Origin: an uncultured Clostridia bacterium | GTDB lineage: Bacteria; Bacillota; Clostridia; Oscillospirales; UMGS1783 | Direction of reading: 5' to 3' | DNA: 15,260 nucleotides | Assembly: GCA_937892635.1 (NCBI GenBank) | Contig: CALBKB010000118.1 | Span: 1 to 15,260, forward strand | Part shown: positions 1 through 8,718 of the stretch, in pieces | How the letters are laid out: the number at the start of each line of letters is the position of its first letter | Numbering within the stretch: position 1 is the stretch's first letter | The notes under the pieces: generated by a model | What the model saw: the letters and a program-made list of their open reading frames with translations, nothing else | What the model was told of the DNA's origin: nothing | The model's database searches: none | Position numbers and translations under genes: made by a program

Positions 1-306
1 CGGCGCGGCACGCCGGCCTATGATATGTCCGACCAGATCCCTTATGAGGAAAAGTTGGCCAATTTCAATCGTTTACTCAAGGCGCAAGAGATTATTTCGG
101 CTCGTTGCAATCAGCAATTGGAGGGACGGGTCTTGCGCGTATTATGCACCGGCAGGGACGACAAAAACAAGGCCTTATTGGCAGGGCGAACCGAAAGCAA
201 CAAATTGGTGTTCTTTTCCGGCAATGATGATCGGATCGGCACTTTTTGTAATATAAAAATCACACAAGCAAAAACATGGTTTTTGTTTGGCGAAGAATGG
301 GAGTAA
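1..306 (+). CDS. miaB: MiaB, tRNA-2-methylthio-N6-dimethylallyladenosine synthase, C-terminal fragment
   Basis: This is the last 101 codons of a gene that starts left of the window; the frame is open from base 1. MiaB is a radical-SAM methylthiotransferase that turns i6A37 of tRNAs into ms2i6A37. The visible part begins RRGTPAYDM, followed by DQIPYEEKLANFNRLLKAQ, the helix that links the radical-SAM core to the C-terminal domain in this family. A TRAM-type RNA-binding domain follows (about residues 37-101 of the fragment, from LEGRVLRVL onward). The iron-sulfur and SAM-binding motifs lie outside the window. The next gene is a ricA homologue, as in Bacillus subtilis ymcB-ymcA, and the MiaA partner enzyme is encoded downstream at 5168, which supports the call. 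An internal ATG at 25 is not the start, because the reading frame and the homology both extend upstream of it. Confidence 0.88.
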   Translation, partial: RRGTPAYDMSDQIPYEEKLANFNRLLKAQEIISARCNQQLEGRVLRVLCTGRDDKNKALLAGRTESNKLVFFSGNDDRIGTFCNIKITQAKTWFLFGEEWE

Positions 307-310
307 ACCA

Positions 311-694
311 ATGAACGAGATCAATAACACGATTGAAAAACTGGGCCAACAGATTCTGGCCAGCGAGGAGTATGTGTCCTTCAAAGAGGCGGAGGCCGCT
401 TATCAAGCCGATGCTCAATTGTCGACCCTTGTTAATGATTTTGATGCTTGCCGTAACGACCTGATCATGGCTCGCTCGACAGAGGAAGTGGATGAGACCA
501 AGGTCGGCGAGATTCAAGATCGTATGGAGAAGCTCTACAACCAGATCATGGAAAATGATAATATGAAACGTTATAACGAGGCCGCCGGCAAGTTTGAAGC
601 GCTCATGAAGCAGGTTTTTGATGGAATCAATACCGCTGTCTTCGGCCCGCAGGAGTGCACCCATAACTGTGCCACCTGTTCCGGTTGCCACTAA
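311..694 (+). CDS. ricA: RicA/YmcA-like YlbF-family protein with C-terminal Cys cluster
   Basis: A 127-residue, mostly helical protein of the YlbF/YmcA family. In Bacillus subtilis, YmcA (RicA) works with YlbF (RicF) and YaaT (RicT) in a cytoplasmic complex that carries iron-sulfur clusters and supports RNase Y-dependent mRNA processing, competence, sporulation and biofilm formation. The body is a long helical hairpin (about residues 1-105). The tail holds four cysteines, C116, C120, C123 and C126, in the pattern C-T-H-N-C-A-T-C-S-G-C-H, a plausible Fe-S or metal ligand set. The position between miaB and mutS matches ymcB-ymcA-(cotE)-mutS of B. subtilis, which favours RicA over the paralogue YlbF. 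ATG 311 is chosen because GGGAG lies 7 nt upstream; an in-frame TTG at 287 lies inside miaB and has no comparable site. The assignment to RicA rather than a generic YlbF protein is inference. Confidence 0.8.
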   Translation: MNEINNTIEKLGQQILASEEYVSFKEAEAAYQADAQLSTLVNDFDACRNDLIMARSTEEVDETKVGEIQDRMEKLYNQIMENDNMKRYNEAAGKFEALMKQVFDGINTAVFGPQECTHNCATCSGCH

Positions 695-716
695 GTAAAT
701 TTCGGAGGACGTAAAA

Positions 717-3308
717 ATGGCGCTCAGCCCCATGATGGTACAATACACGCAAATCAAAGAAAAGTATCAGGATTGCATCCTGTTCTACCGTCTCGGTGAT
801 TTTTACGAGATGTTCTTTGATGATGCGAAAACAGCCTCGCGCGAACTGGAATTGACGCTGACCGGCCGCGATTGCGGCTTGGAAGAGCGCGCTCCTATGT
901 GCGGGGTGCCGTATCATGCGTGTGAGGTGTATATCAATCGGTTGATCGCTAAAGGATATAAGGTTGCTATTTGCGAGCAGACGAGTGATCCGTCAACGTC
1001 CAAGGGGTTGGTCACGCGTGATATCGTTCGTGTCATTACCCCGGGTACGGTCATTGACGGGCAGTTTTTGGATGAAACGCGTAATAACTATATAGCCGGT
1101 ATTTATCATGGAGAGCAGGGTACGGCCGTCTGCTTTGCCGATATTTCAACCGGTCAACTGTTTCTGTTTGAGCCCCGGGAAGAGGGAAGTTACCCTCTGA
1201 TGAATGAACTGTATAAATATATGCCGTCGGAAATCGTCAGCAATTCCGATTTGGATCTGGAATTGCGGCATTTTATTGCCGAAAAATTGCGCTGTATGAT
1301 TTCTCCTTGCTCTCAGGAAAACTTTGAATTTTCGCGTGCCGGCCAAACGGTGCTTAAGCACTTTAATAAAAAGGCCTTGTCCGATATTGGTATCGGTGAT
1401 AGCAACGCTTGCGTTTGTGCACTGGGCGGCTTGCTTAGTTATCTGTATGCTACCCAATTTTCGGGCTTGGAGCACTTGACCCGATTGGATATCTATTCCG
1501 AGATTAAGCATCTGGAATTGGATGTTTCGGCTCGTCGCAATCTGGAACTGTGCGAAACGCTGCGAGAAAAGAAAAAACACGGCTCGCTCCTCGGTGTATT
1601 GGATAAAACCAAAACAGCGGCAGGCGGCCGTCTGTTGCGGTCTTGGATTGAACAGCCGTTAGCTGATGTGCATCTGATTAATCGGCGATTGAAGGCCGTG
1701 GATGCTTTGCGAAAAAACTACGAGGTGCGCACACGCTTGATCGAAGCCTTTTCTCAGATCACCGATGTGGAGCGGGTCATGACCAAAGTGGTGTATAACA
1801 CGGCCGGTGGGCGTGAACTGATCTCTTTGGCGCGCACCTTGTCGGCGATTCCCGCGATTAAGGATCTGCTTGGTCACGTACACAGCGATTATTTGATCGA
1901 ATTGTATCATACGCTTGATCCGCTAACCGATCTTTGTCAACTCATTCAGTCGGCCATTGATCCCGAATGTCCTTTTTCCATTCGTGAAGGCGGCATCATC
2001 AAGGAAGGCTATGACCAAACGGTGGATGAACTCAGGCGTCTTGTCAATGATAGCCAAAACGTCATGCAGGAAATGGAACAGCAGGCGAGGGAAGAAACAG
2101 GCATTCGCACCCTCAAGGTTGGATATAACAAGGTATTCGGCTATTACATTGAGGTGTCTAAATCCTTTGTGGATCAGGTGCCGGAACACTATATTCGCCG
2201 TCAGACCTTGACCAACGGTGAACGCTATATTACCGGCGAACTCAAAGAACTGGAAAACCGTATTTTGGGCGCAAGTGAAAAGTTGGCCCATCTGGAATAT
2301 GATCTGTTTTGCAGCATCCGTTCTTTGGCTGCCGATGCCCTTGAAATCATTCAGAAAAACGCGTCTGCCTTGGCGCAGGCCGATGTTTTGACCGCTCTTG
2401 CCGATGTGGCGGAAAAGAACAACTACGTATGCCCCGTTGTCGACAACGGTGATGTGATTGAGATTAAAAACGGACGACACCCTGTCGTTGAAAAGATGTT
2501 GCGCGGCGATATGTTTGTGCCAAACGATATCTATTTGGATGCTGACGATAGTCGTTTAATGATTGTAACCGGTCCGAACATGGCCGGTAAATCCACCTAT
2601 ATGCGTCAAACGGCGCTCATCGCCCTGATGGCACAAATGGGTTCTTTTGTTCCGGCTCAGTCGGCTCACATTGGTATTTTAGATAAGATATTCACTCGTG
2701 TGGGGGCATCGGATGATCTGGCTTCGGGTCAGTCTACCTTCATGCTGGAAATGTCTGAAGTGGCGGGTATTCTTAAAAATGCCACGCCCCGTTCGTTGAT
2801 TATCTATGATGAGATCGGTCGCGGCACCAGCACCTATGACGGCATGTCGATTGCCCGAGCCGTGCTGGAATATACCGCAGATAAGGAAAAATTGGGCGCC
2901 AAATGTATTTTTGCCACCCATTATCATGAATTAACTTCGCTGGAAGGGAAGGTTGACGGCGTCAAAAATTGCCGTATTGCCGTTAAAAAACGCGGCGATG
3001 AGATTATTTTCCTGCGTAAGATTGTGTCCGGCGCCGCCGATGAAAGCTATGGTATCGAGGTTGCCAAACTGGCAGGAGTTAATCAAGAGGTTATTGACTG
3101 TGCCAAGCGGGTATTAAAAGAAACCCTGGCTATGACCGGCAAGACGGTCAAGGAGTCGGATCGTGCGGTAGAGCAATTGTCGTTGTTGGATGATAATTCA
3201 GCGGCTATTATTGAGGAACTTCGCCGTACCAATGCTGAGACCCTCTCGCCGCTGGAGGCGTTGAGTGTATTGTATAAATTGACAAAACTGTCTCGCGGAG
3301 AAGAATAA
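717..3308 (+). CDS. mutS: DNA mismatch repair protein MutS
   Basis: An 863-residue MutS1, the usual length for the family. It recognises base mismatches and small loops in newly replicated DNA and recruits MutL. The mismatch-reading motif F-Y-E is at residues 29-31 (within GDFYEMF); Phe29 and Glu31 correspond to the intercalating Phe and Glu of E. coli MutS. The connector, lever and clamp domains fill about residues 120-590. The ABC-type ATPase follows, with the Walker A GPNMAGKST at 619-627 and the Walker B aspartate-glutamate pair at 698-699, followed by GRGTST. Near the C terminus QLSLL (820-824) resembles the beta-clamp binding motif of MutS proteins. ATG 717 is preceded by GGAGG at 704-708. 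mutL follows after 12 nt, so the two partners are very likely co-transcribed. The reading frame shows no damage. Confidence 0.98.
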   Translation: MALSPMMVQYTQIKEKYQDCILFYRLGDFYEMFFDDAKTASRELELTLTGRDCGLEERAPMCGVPYHACEVYINRLIAKGYKVAICEQTSDPSTSKGLVTRDIVRVITPGTVIDGQFLDETRNNYIAGIYHGEQGTAVCFADISTGQLFLFEPREEGSYPLMNELYKYMPSEIVSNSDLDLELRHFIAEKLRCMISPCSQENFEFSRAGQTVLKHFNKKALSDIGIGDSNACVCALGGLLSYLYATQFSGLEHLTRLDIYSEIKHLELDVSARRNLELCETLREKKKHGSLLGVLDKTKTAAGGRLLRSWIEQPLADVHLINRRLKAVDALRKNYEVRTRLIEAFSQITDVERVMTKVVYNTAGGRELISLARTLSAIPAIKDLLGHVHSDYLIELYHTLDPLTDLCQLIQSAIDPECPFSIREGGIIKEGYDQTVDELRRLVNDSQNVMQEMEQQAREETGIRTLKVGYNKVFGYYIEVSKSFVDQVPEHYIRRQTLTNGERYITGELKELENRILGASEKLAHLEYDLFCSIRSLAADALEIIQKNASALAQADVLTALADVAEKNNYVCPVVDNGDVIEIKNGRHPVVEKMLRGDMFVPNDIYLDADDSRLMIVTGPNMAGKSTYMRQTALIALMAQMGSFVPAQSAHIGILDKIFTRVGASDDLASGQSTFMLEMSEVAGILKNATPRSLIIYDEIGRGTSTYDGMSIARAVLEYTADKEKLGAKCIFATHYHELTSLEGKVDGVKNCRIAVKKRGDEIIFLRKIVSGAADESYGIEVAKLAGVNQEVIDCAKRVLKETLAMTGKTVKESDRAVEQLSLLDDNSAAIIEELRRTNAETLSPLEALSVLYKLTKLSRGEE

Positions 3309-3320
3309 CAGGAGAGAACC

Positions 3321-5168
3321 ATGGATCGTGTTCGTGTGTTGCCGGCTGACGTCGCACAACTGATTGCGGCCGGAGAGGTCGTAGAACGACCGGCTAGTGT
3401 AATTAAAGAATTGGTTGAAAACGCTATTGATGCCGGCGCCTCGGTGATTCGTGTGGATATCGAGGGCGGCGGCGTGCGTCTGATGCGCGTAACCGATAAT
3501 GGCTGCGGCATGACTCAAGCGGATGCTCAAACCTGTTTTTTGCGCCATGCCACCAGTAAAATTCAGACGGCACAGGATATCAACGGCGTCATTACGCTTG
3601 GCTTTCGCGGCGAAGCCTTGGCCTCTATTGCCGCCGTATCTCATGTGCGGCTTATCACCAGAACGGCCGATGCCGTAGAGGGTGTCTGTATCCGTATGGA
3701 TGGTGGGGTGCTTGTCGAAAATGAGCCGATCGGTGCTCCGACCGGTACTACCATCTCGGTGGAGGATCTTTTCTATAACACACCTGCTCGCAAGAAATTC
3801 CTCAAAAGCGAGCGTGCCGAAACGGGTGCAATTGGTTCGCTGATGGATCGTCTGGCGCTCTCGCACCCTGAAATATCGTTCCGCTATTATAGCAACAATA
3901 AAGAAGAATTGTATACTCCCGGCGATGGTAAGATGGCCAGCGCAGTATCGGCTGTTCTGGGTGCTCAAACGGCGCGCGCCATGATTGAAGTCAGCGGGGA
4001 AGATGCCATTGGCGTCCGCGGCTTAACCTGTCGTCCGTTGGCCGCGCGAGGCAATCGCAATCAGCAGTATTTTTTCATCAACGGCCGCTGTGTTACTTCG
4101 AGCCTGCTTACCAAAGCTGTCGAAGCCGCCTATGCGGGGAATATCATGGTTGGTAAGTATCCGGTATGTGTGCTGTGCCTGTCGCTGGATGCGGCTAATG
4201 TTGATGTCAATGTTCATCCTTCGAAAAGTATTGTGAAATTTTCTGATGAAAAAGCGATTTTTCATGCCGTTTTTTCTGCCGTTTCGCAGGCGCTGGACGG
4301 ACTGGATCAGCGCCACGTTGCTACGGCAACCCCTGTGCTGACCCCTCAAGAACAGAAGAAGATCGTGTCCGGGTTCTATGATGCTCCTACAAGTCAGCCG
4401 ATCTTACCGATAGAACCGAAACGTGAGGTTGTGCAGACCGTGCAGCAAATGCCTTCCGTGGCTAAGATTGCGCCGCCGCGCACCGTATTAACCTTTACCG
4501 ATCGTACAGCTCCGCAGGCGCCGCCTGTATTTGCTCCGTCTATCCCTCAGCCGCGCGTGCCGCAGTTCGTTGTTAAAGAGCCGGAGACGGTCGTACAAGA
4601 GGTTGCCCCTGAAACAATCTGGATTGGAGAGATCTTTCATACCTATATCATAGCCCAATGCGGCGATGAGGTCTATTTTGTGGACAAACACGCCGCGCAC
4701 GAGCGTCTGATCTTTGAAAAACTAAAGGAGCATATGAATACCGGTACCCAGCCGTTGCTTATCGAATGTGTCGTTTCTCTGCCCAAGCAGGATAAGGCAG
4801 CCGTTTTGGAGAACATGGATTATTTCACCTCCTGCGGCTTCGAGATCGAGGATTACGGAAATAATGCGCTCATGGTTCGCGCCATTCCTGCCGAGTTGGA
4901 ACGTGACGATATTGCTGATGTATTAGAAAAATCGGTAGCAGCGTTGATGGATCATCACTCGAATAAAGACAAACGCACCAAGATACTGGAAGTTATGGCC
5001 TGCAAGGCTGCGGTTAAGGGTGGTCAAATGAGCGATCGTAGGGAACAGCAAGCATTGCTTGACCGCTTGTTCGCCATCCCGGATGTCAAGTACTGTCCCC
5101 ACGGCCGCCCCATCATTTGCACCATGACCAGAAAAGACTTTGAAAAGTTATTCAAGAGGATCGTTTGA
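3321..5168 (+). CDS. mutL: DNA mismatch repair protein MutL (endonuclease type)
   Basis: A 615-residue MutL. The N-terminal GHKL ATPase shows the catalytic/Mg-binding pair E30 and N34 (in KELVENAIDAG), the D59-N-G-x-G motif, and GFRGEAL at 94-100. A proline-rich, low-conservation linker covers about residues 330-430. The C-terminal domain has the nicking-endonuclease motif D-K-H-A-(x2)-E-(x4)-E at 455-466, ACKAA from 560 and CPHGRP at 592-597, the metal-binding set of MutL proteins in bacteria without MutH. Lys replaces the more common Gln or Met in the second position of the first motif. MutL therefore probably nicks the nascent strand itself after MutS and the clamp activate it. A GGAG site sits 6-10 nt before the start. 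The stop codon overlaps the miaA start by one base (TGATG), indicating translational coupling. Confidence 0.97.
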   Translation: MDRVRVLPADVAQLIAAGEVVERPASVIKELVENAIDAGASVIRVDIEGGGVRLMRVTDNGCGMTQADAQTCFLRHATSKIQTAQDINGVITLGFRGEALASIAAVSHVRLITRTADAVEGVCIRMDGGVLVENEPIGAPTGTTISVEDLFYNTPARKKFLKSERAETGAIGSLMDRLALSHPEISFRYYSNNKEELYTPGDGKMASAVSAVLGAQTARAMIEVSGEDAIGVRGLTCRPLAARGNRNQQYFFINGRCVTSSLLTKAVEAAYAGNIMVGKYPVCVLCLSLDAANVDVNVHPSKSIVKFSDEKAIFHAVFSAVSQALDGLDQRHVATATPVLTPQEQKKIVSGFYDAPTSQPILPIEPKREVVQTVQQMPSVAKIAPPRTVLTFTDRTAPQAPPVFAPSIPQPRVPQFVVKEPETVVQEVAPETIWIGEIFHTYIIAQCGDEVYFVDKHAAHERLIFEKLKEHMNTGTQPLLIECVVSLPKQDKAAVLENMDYFTSCGFEIEDYGNNALMVRAIPAELERDDIADVLEKSVAALMDHHSNKDKRTKILEVMACKAAVKGGQMSDRREQQALLDRLFAIPDVKYCPHGRPIICTMTRKDFEKLFKRIV

Positions 5169-6091
5169 TGTTTGATCGCAAAAAAGTAGTATGTATTTTG
5201 GGTGCTACCGCTACCGGCAAATCGGGGCTTGCGCTGGAACTGGCCAAGGTGTTGGATGGAGAAATCGTTTCGGCCGACTCTATGCAGATCTATCAGGGCT
5301 TTACCATTGGCACCGCCAAAATTCGTCCCGATCAAATGCAAGGCATTCCCCATCATATGTTGGATATTTTGGCCCCTGACGCTACCTTTTCGGTAGCGCA
5401 GTATTGTACGCAGGCCTCATCGGTTATAGACGATCTGCTGTCCAGATGTAAAGTCCCATTACTTGTCGGAGGAACCGGATTGTATATCGACAGCTTACTG
5501 TCGAGCTTAAACTTTGAAGATATGGCGGTTGATGAGGAGTATCGCCGCAGGCTTACGGTATGCGCACAACAACAGGGAAATCAGGCAGTTTGGGATATGC
5601 TTAACGAGGTGGATCCAAAGTTGGCGCAAACGCTGCATCCCAATAATTTGCGCCGAGTCATTCGTGCCTTGGAAGTGTATCATATCAGCGGTAAACCCAT
5701 GTCGGAATGTGCCGAGAAGGCGCAGATGGAAAGCCGGTTTCCGGCTGTTTATATCGGTTTACGCTATGCCGATCGTGACAAACTGTATCAGCGCATTGAT
5801 CAGCGGGTGGATGCTATGATGGAAGAAGGGCTTTTGCAGGAGATCGAAGACCTTTTGGCCTCCGGTTTGTCCAGAGACTGTCAGGCACTGCAGGCTATCG
5901 GTTACAAGGAATTCTTGCCGGTGCTTGACGGCGAGATGCCTGTGGATGTTGCGGTGGAAGCGGTTAAGCGCAACTCCCGTCGTTATTCCAAACGTCAATA
6001 TACCTGGTTTAAGCGCAATCACAAGATTCATTGGATCAACGTGGATGAGGAAGATGTGCTTGCAAGAGCCAAAGAAATATTGGGTATTTGA
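5168..6091 (+). CDS. miaA: MiaA, tRNA dimethylallyltransferase
   Basis: A 307-residue enzyme that transfers a dimethylallyl group from dimethylallyl diphosphate to N6 of A37 in tRNAs reading codons that begin with U, giving i6A, the substrate of MiaB. The P-loop GATATGKS is at residues 12-19. DSMQIY at 37-42 is the conserved segment with the catalytic aspartate (D37) and contacts to the target base. GGTGLYIDSL, the helical insertion domain and the C-terminal segment RYSKRQYTWFKR follow, all diagnostic of MiaA. ATG 5168 is preferred over the in-frame TTG at 5165: it forms a TGATG overlap with the mutL stop and has AGAGGA about 7 nt upstream. mutS-mutL-miaA is a frequent order in Clostridia. 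No hfq gene follows here; the next gene is an unrelated HlyD-like protein 12 nt downstream. Confidence 0.97.
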   Translation: MFDRKKVVCILGATATGKSGLALELAKVLDGEIVSADSMQIYQGFTIGTAKIRPDQMQGIPHHMLDILAPDATFSVAQYCTQASSVIDDLLSRCKVPLLVGGTGLYIDSLLSSLNFEDMAVDEEYRRRLTVCAQQQGNQAVWDMLNEVDPKLAQTLHPNNLRRVIRALEVYHISGKPMSECAEKAQMESRFPAVYIGLRYADRDKLYQRIDQRVDAMMEEGLLQEIEDLLASGLSRDCQALQAIGYKEFLPVLDGEMPVDVAVEAVKRNSRRYSKRQYTWFKRNHKIHWINVDEEDVLARAKEILGI

Positions 6092-6103
6092 TAAGGAATA
6101 GCC

Positions 6104-7315
6104 ATGGTGAAAGAAAAGAAAAAAATCGGAATAAGGATTGCTGCTGTTTTGTTGGTCGTGGCCGTCATTATCTACGCTGTGTTTCAGCTGATCAGCCTTT
6201 TTAGGCGTGATGTGGAAATTGCAGGTTTGCGTTGGAATACGACTGAAGAGAAAACGGAGAGCACGGCGCTGTTTTTCCGCGATGAAACGATTGTTTCATC
6301 GGTAACGGGCAGTTATGACTATGCGGTTGATGACGGGGATCGTGTCGCGGTCGGCGATAAAATTGCCACCGTCTATTCTTCGGGGGAAGATGCCGGTTTT
6401 TCCGATCAGTTGGCAAAATTACAAGCACAGCTTGATAGTTTGACCGAGATATACGAGTCGGGCAACCTGTTTGATTATGACGTATCCCGACTGGATGAGC
6501 AAATCAACGATACCATTTATGATATCTTGCAATATGCGGATTTCGGTAATGTGCGCGAGGCTCAGCCGTTGGTGCGCGAGTTGGCTAAGCTGATGAACAA
6601 GCGATCCATTCTCGACGGCAAGGCGCAGGTAACCGTTGATCAGATTACGTCGCTACGCAATCAAATTGCACAATTGGAAAACAATTCGCATGTGATATCT
6701 AATATCTACTCGTCTCAATCCGGTTATTTTACTTCCCGGTACGATGGCTTGGAAGGGAAGGTACCCCTGAGTGCCGCCGAGGCTCTGTCGGTGGATTCTC
6801 TCAATGGATATCTCGGCCAAGTCAACTCAGACGGTGTGCCGTCGAACTACGTAGGAACAGTTATTGATGGCTTTGCCTGGAAATGTGCTTTCTTAGTCTC
6901 GGCAGACAGCGCTGTCAAAGCGGGAAGTTATATTCGCCTGCGCTTTCCTGAATATTCCGAGGAAAGTATGCGTGTTGCGGTATCCTATGTGTCCCCCGAA
7001 CAGAACGGTCAGGTGGCTGTTGTTGTTTCCTCGCCCCACGATATTGGCCTGCATTACGGCGATCATAAACAGCAGGTGGAGATTATCTCATCCCGCTATA
7101 GCGGTTACTATGTGGACAAGAATGCCATTAAGTTCGAAAACGGCGTGACTGGCGTGTATGTGGTCAAAGGAAAAGTACTGTCCTATCAGCCGATTACCGT
7201 GGTTCACTACGGTGACGATTATGCGCTTATTACCGGAAACAATATCAGTGAAAGCGAAGATGTCGTCATTGCCGGACGTGACCTGTATGATGGAAAAGTA
7301 ATTAAGGGAACCTAA
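6104..7315 (+). CDS. HlyD-like single-pass membrane protein of the sepF/divIVA neighbourhood
   Basis: A 403-residue protein with a lysine-rich start, one membrane helix (about residues 9-30) and a large extracytoplasmic part. Residues 69-91 (GSYDYAVDDGDRVAVGDKIA and following) form a biotinyl/lipoyl-like half motif as in HlyD/membrane-fusion proteins. Residues about 100-200 are rich in heptad-like Leu/Ile with Gln/Asp/Glu and look like a coiled-coil hairpin. The rest (about 240-400) is beta-rich and ends in GDDYALITG and an SEDVVIAGRDLYDG segment like the terminal barrel of membrane-fusion adaptors. No transporter gene is adjacent; the next gene (yggS) starts directly after the stop codon, and sepF, yggT, ylmH and divIVA follow. 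This suggests a role tied to the envelope or division site rather than efflux, but that is inference. A weak AAGGAA site precedes ATG 6104. Confidence 0.75.
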   Translation: MVKEKKKIGIRIAAVLLVVAVIIYAVFQLISLFRRDVEIAGLRWNTTEEKTESTALFFRDETIVSSVTGSYDYAVDDGDRVAVGDKIATVYSSGEDAGFSDQLAKLQAQLDSLTEIYESGNLFDYDVSRLDEQINDTIYDILQYADFGNVREAQPLVRELAKLMNKRSILDGKAQVTVDQITSLRNQIAQLENNSHVISNIYSSQSGYFTSRYDGLEGKVPLSAAEALSVDSLNGYLGQVNSDGVPSNYVGTVIDGFAWKCAFLVSADSAVKAGSYIRLRFPEYSEESMRVAVSYVSPEQNGQVAVVVSSPHDIGLHYGDHKQQVEIISSRYSGYYVDKNAIKFENGVTGVYVVKGKVLSYQPITVVHYGDDYALITGNNISESEDVVIAGRDLYDGKVIKGT

Positions 7316-8020
7316 GTGACGATGATGAATATTGCGGATAATATTGCGCGCATCAAAGAAAATATCGACCGCGCGGCGCATCAAAACGGCCGCACCGGCC
7401 AAGAGGTAACCCTCATGGCGGTAACCAAAACACGTTCGCCTCAAGAAATTATGCAGGCCATCGATTGTGGTATTACGGTAATCGGTGAAAATCGGGCGCA
7501 GGAATTATTGGCCAAGCACCAAGTGCTCAATGGGCATTGTGACATGCAGTTTATCGGACATTTGCAGACTAACAAGGTGGGGCAGGTGATCGATAAGGTC
7601 AGTATGATACAGTCACTCGATTCGCGACGATTGGCGGCATGTGTGGAAAGTAAAGCAGCCGGGATGAATAAGACGGTATCGGCGCTTGTGCAGGTAAATA
7701 CCGGCGCGGAAGAGAGCAAGACCGGTTTCTTATTTGACGAGGTTTCCGCCTTTTTGGACGAGTCGACGTTATATCCGCATATACAATTTTGCGGTCTCAT
7801 GGCGGTTTTGCCTGTCGATCATGGCAAAAAAAAGGAAAGTGAAGCATTTTTTGAGAAAATGTTTCAGTTATTTGTTGACATGAAGGCAAAAAAAGCAGAT
7901 AATATTAATATGGGTATTTTGTCAATGGGTATGTCCAATGACTACGAACTGGCCGTAGCGCATGGATCAAATCTTGTGCGTATCGGTTCCGGAATCTTTG
8001 GCCCAAGAAATTATATTTAG
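7316..8020 (+). CDS. yggS: YggS/YlmE/PROSC family pyridoxal phosphate homeostasis protein
   Basis: A 234-residue single-domain PLP-binding protein with an alanine-racemase-like TIM barrel but no known racemase activity. It buffers PLP and influences amino-acid and keto-acid balance. The PLP lysine is K38 in MAVTK. Other family signatures are GENRAQELLAK, FIGHLQTNK, the VNTGAEESKTGF strand-loop, GLMAVLP, and the phosphate-binding C-terminal stretch LSMGMSNDYELAVAHGSNLVRIG. The start is GTG 7316, immediately after the previous stop, because AAGGG lies 7 nt upstream; ATG 7322 would have longer spacing and gives a protein only two residues shorter. In Bacillota this gene is the standard neighbour of sepF (ylmE-ylmF), as here, with a 12-nt gap. 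Confidence 0.95.
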   Translation: MTMMNIADNIARIKENIDRAAHQNGRTGQEVTLMAVTKTRSPQEIMQAIDCGITVIGENRAQELLAKHQVLNGHCDMQFIGHLQTNKVGQVIDKVSMIQSLDSRRLAACVESKAAGMNKTVSALVQVNTGAEESKTGFLFDEVSAFLDESTLYPHIQFCGLMAVLPVDHGKKKESEAFFEKMFQLFVDMKAKKADNINMGILSMGMSNDYELAVAHGSNLVRIGSGIFGPRNYI

Positions 8021-8032
8021 GAGGAAAGAAAA

Positions 8033-8440
8033 ATGGGTTTAATGGATAAGTTGTTTCCCCCCGATCCTGAAGATGTGATTATGAATGAGGAGGCCGGCGA
8101 TCTGAGCGAGGCTATTAATGCTGCCGATGCATCTCGTGTTGCTCCGGCTGTGAGCAATTCCAATGCGCCTCAGTATGTGCTGGTTCGTCCCAGCGAATTT
8201 AACGATGCTATCTCTGTGGCGGATCATGTGATCGCCCATAAAACGGTTGTTCTTAATCTCGACAACACCGGCAAGGAAATTGCCCGCCGCATCCTCGACG
8301 TACTTAGCGGTGCCGCCTATGCCGTTCGCGCCAAGATCAAAAACGTGTCGGTCGGCACTTATTTGATCATTCCCTACGGCTCTGAATTTTCGGGCGAGGG
8401 TATGGATACCATCGAGACCGATTCCTTTAAATTGGAATGA
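8033..8440 (+). CDS. sepF: Cell division protein SepF
   Basis: A 135-residue SepF, slightly shorter than the 152-residue Bacillus protein. SepF binds the FtsZ C-terminal tail and tethers FtsZ polymers to the membrane at midcell in Gram-positives. The N terminus MGLMDKLFPP could form the short membrane-targeting amphipathic helix. An acidic, Ala-rich linker follows (about residues 12-48). The conserved C-terminal domain begins at YVLVRPSEFNDA and includes VVLNLDNTGKEIARRILDVL and the glycine-containing SGAAYAV segment used for dimerisation and polymer formation, ending with YLIIP. A strong GGAGG site (8020-8024) precedes the ATG. The stop codon overlaps the yggT start (ATGA), so expression is coupled. 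Confidence 0.95.
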   Translation: MGLMDKLFPPDPEDVIMNEEAGDLSEAINAADASRVAPAVSNSNAPQYVLVRPSEFNDAISVADHVIAHKTVVLNLDNTGKEIARRILDVLSGAAYAVRAKIKNVSVGTYLIIPYGSEFSGEGMDTIETDSFKLE

Positions 8441-8718
8441 TCTGGCCAATTATTCAGCGCATCCTTTTCTCTCTTTTATGGTTGCTTGAAACCTTATTTA
8501 TTGCCAGAGCGGTGCTTTCCTTTGTGGCTATGGGTGTCTCCCATCCCACGTTTCATCGCATATACGGCGTGATTCGTGCCATTGCAGAGCCGTTTTTGTC
8601 GCCAATTCGGCGCTTGTTGGATAAGATCCCCTTTTTGCAGGGGCTGCCGATTGATTTTTCTCCGATCGTTGCACTGATGATCCTCTCCTTTATAGGAAAT
8701 GTCATACGATGGCTGTAA
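8437..8718 (+). CDS. yggT: YggT family membrane protein (YlmG)
   Basis: A 93-residue protein with two membrane helices, about residues 5-33 and 72-92. They are separated by the family loop with IAEPFLSPIRRLLDKIP, in which the E-P-x-L-x-P-I-R-R pattern is diagnostic. YggT/YlmG proteins are conserved next to sepF in Gram-positives and are also found in chloroplasts and cyanobacteria. Their molecular job is unclear, with links to division or nucleoid/membrane organisation. The start ATG overlaps the sepF stop by 4 nt, and its own 3' end overlaps the next gene by 10 nt, so it is translated as part of a tightly coupled block. Confidence 0.92.
   Translation: MIWPIIQRILFSLLWLLETLFIARAVLSFVAMGVSHPTFHRIYGVIRAIAEPFLSPIRRLLDKIPFLQGLPIDFSPIVALMILSFIGNVIRWL

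Noticed and set aside
260..757. 165-codon minus-strand frame opposite ricA
   Set aside because: It is a shadow of the ricA coding strand with no ribosome binding site and no recognisable domain, while the plus-strand gene is well supported by synteny and motifs.
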